Source: an uncultured Actinomycetes bacterium | Lineage (GTDB): Bacteria; Actinomycetota; Acidimicrobiia; Acidimicrobiales; Acidimicrobilacustridaceae | Direction: 5' to 3' | Assembly (NCBI GenBank): GCA_945957335.1 | Contig: CAMFLJ010000243.1 | Coordinates: 1-5,990, forward strand | DNA: 5,990 bases | Part shown: in pieces, positions 5,800 to 5,990 of the stretch | Layout of the letters: each line of letters begins with the position of its first letter | Numbering within the stretch: the stretch's first letter is position 1 | Notes under the pieces: model-generated | The model's database searches: none | What the model saw: only the letters and a program-made list of their open reading frames with translations | Told to the model about the DNA's origin: nothing | Position numbers and translations under genes: made by a program

Positions 5800-5936
5800 G
5801 AGTTGGTGGCTGGTGAGGGGAAGTCCGGTGCGAATCCGGCGCTGTCCCGCAACCGTGTGCCAGGGCCCCGGCCCCGGCGAGTCGGATCACCGAACCAGGC
5901 GCCGCGGCTCACCTGCACCGTCGCGGACAACGGTGC
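5800..5936 (+). ncRNA. Cobalamin riboswitch 2
   Basis: It carries the same ordered blocks as riboswitch 1: GAGGGGAAGTCCGGTG, GAATCCGGCGCTGTCCCGCAA and AGTCGGATCACCGAACCAGGC. The peripheral hairpin (GCC-GGG/CCC-GGC, about 5868-5875 at its 3' side) differs in sequence but still folds. The P13-type hairpin (GCACCGT/ACGGTGC, 5915-5936) keeps loop CGCGGACA and shows a compensatory change against unit 1 (C-G there, T-A here). L5 TGCG (5829-5832) can pair with the loop CGCG. P2 has one G-G mismatch (5809 with 5899) that unit 1 lacks. It must regulate a gene beyond the right edge. Confidence 0.94.
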
Positions 5937-5990
5937 CGAGCCCGAGCGACGGCCCTCTGGTGGGTCGCCCGCCGGGGGAGGCCCCGGGGT
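5937..5990 (+). promoter_or_regulatory. Expression platform of cobalamin riboswitch 2, cut by the window edge
   Basis: This repeats the platform block of the first unit (TGGTGGG then CCGGGGGAGGC, 5958-5982). CCTC (5954-5957) can pair with GAGG (5978-5981), matching the CCTCC/GGAGG pairing of unit 1. No start codon of the regulated gene is visible before the window ends. Confidence 0.4.

Noticed and set aside
4538..5890. Minus-strand open frame of 450 codons across the toroid gene and the second riboswitch
   Set aside because: It is antisense to the toroid, runs through the poly-G artefact as Pro repeats, and its first residues match another minus-strand frame (ending near 4287) only because both are antisense to the two homologous riboswitches.
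5604..5930. Pro-rich minus-strand frame of 108 codons
   Set aside because: It is created by the poly-G tract and the antisense of riboswitch 2; it does not look like protein sequence.
1..5990. CRISPR array, insertion sequence, tRNA or rRNA genes
   Set aside because: No regularly spaced direct repeats, transposase-like frames, terminal inverted repeats, or tRNA/rRNA signatures were seen on either strand. The only large repeat is the pair of cobalamin riboswitch units.

Overview
The window is very GC-rich DNA with GTG starts, strong GGAGG/AGGAG ribosome sites and no mobile elements. Together with a secreted protein carrying an Ala-rich signal peptide and a Thr-rich linker, this suggests a high-GC actinobacterium, possibly of the Acidimicrobiia. 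The lineage is inferred from composition and style only.

Layout. On the minus strand lies gcvP (30-2927), the decarboxylating glycine dehydrogenase of the glycine cleavage system. It is preceded by a complete tandem glycine riboswitch (3198-2989) with both aptamers and a leader-linker helix. Immediately upstream on the same strand is a class II aldolase/adducin-family gene (3227-4024), whose stop codon lies about 30 nt before the riboswitch. A short intergenic region (4025-4153) separates it from the plus-strand half.

On the plus strand, a candidate promoter (TTGACG at 4154) leads into a cobalamin riboswitch (4197-4334 plus expression platform). This precedes a 393-aa secreted protein (4433-5614) that looks like an alpha/alpha-toroid of the squalene-cyclase/prenyltransferase-repeat type, the fold also used by animal intrinsic factor and transcobalamin. 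After it comes about 120 nt of extreme poly-G/poly-C (about 5621-5743) that looks like an assembly or sequencing artefact. A second promoter-plus-cobalamin-riboswitch unit (5758-5990), clearly homologous to the first, then leads into a gene beyond the right edge.

How it works together. The minus-strand half is glycine catabolism under glycine sensing; the aldolase has no evident link to it beyond position. The plus-strand half looks like a cobalamin-responsive locus in which a secreted toroid, and an unseen second gene, are each made only when B12 is scarce. The most interesting hypothesis is that the toroid is a bacterial extracellular corrinoid-binding protein analogous to transcobalamin. 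The riboswitch and fold signals are visible in the sequence; B12 binding itself is inference.
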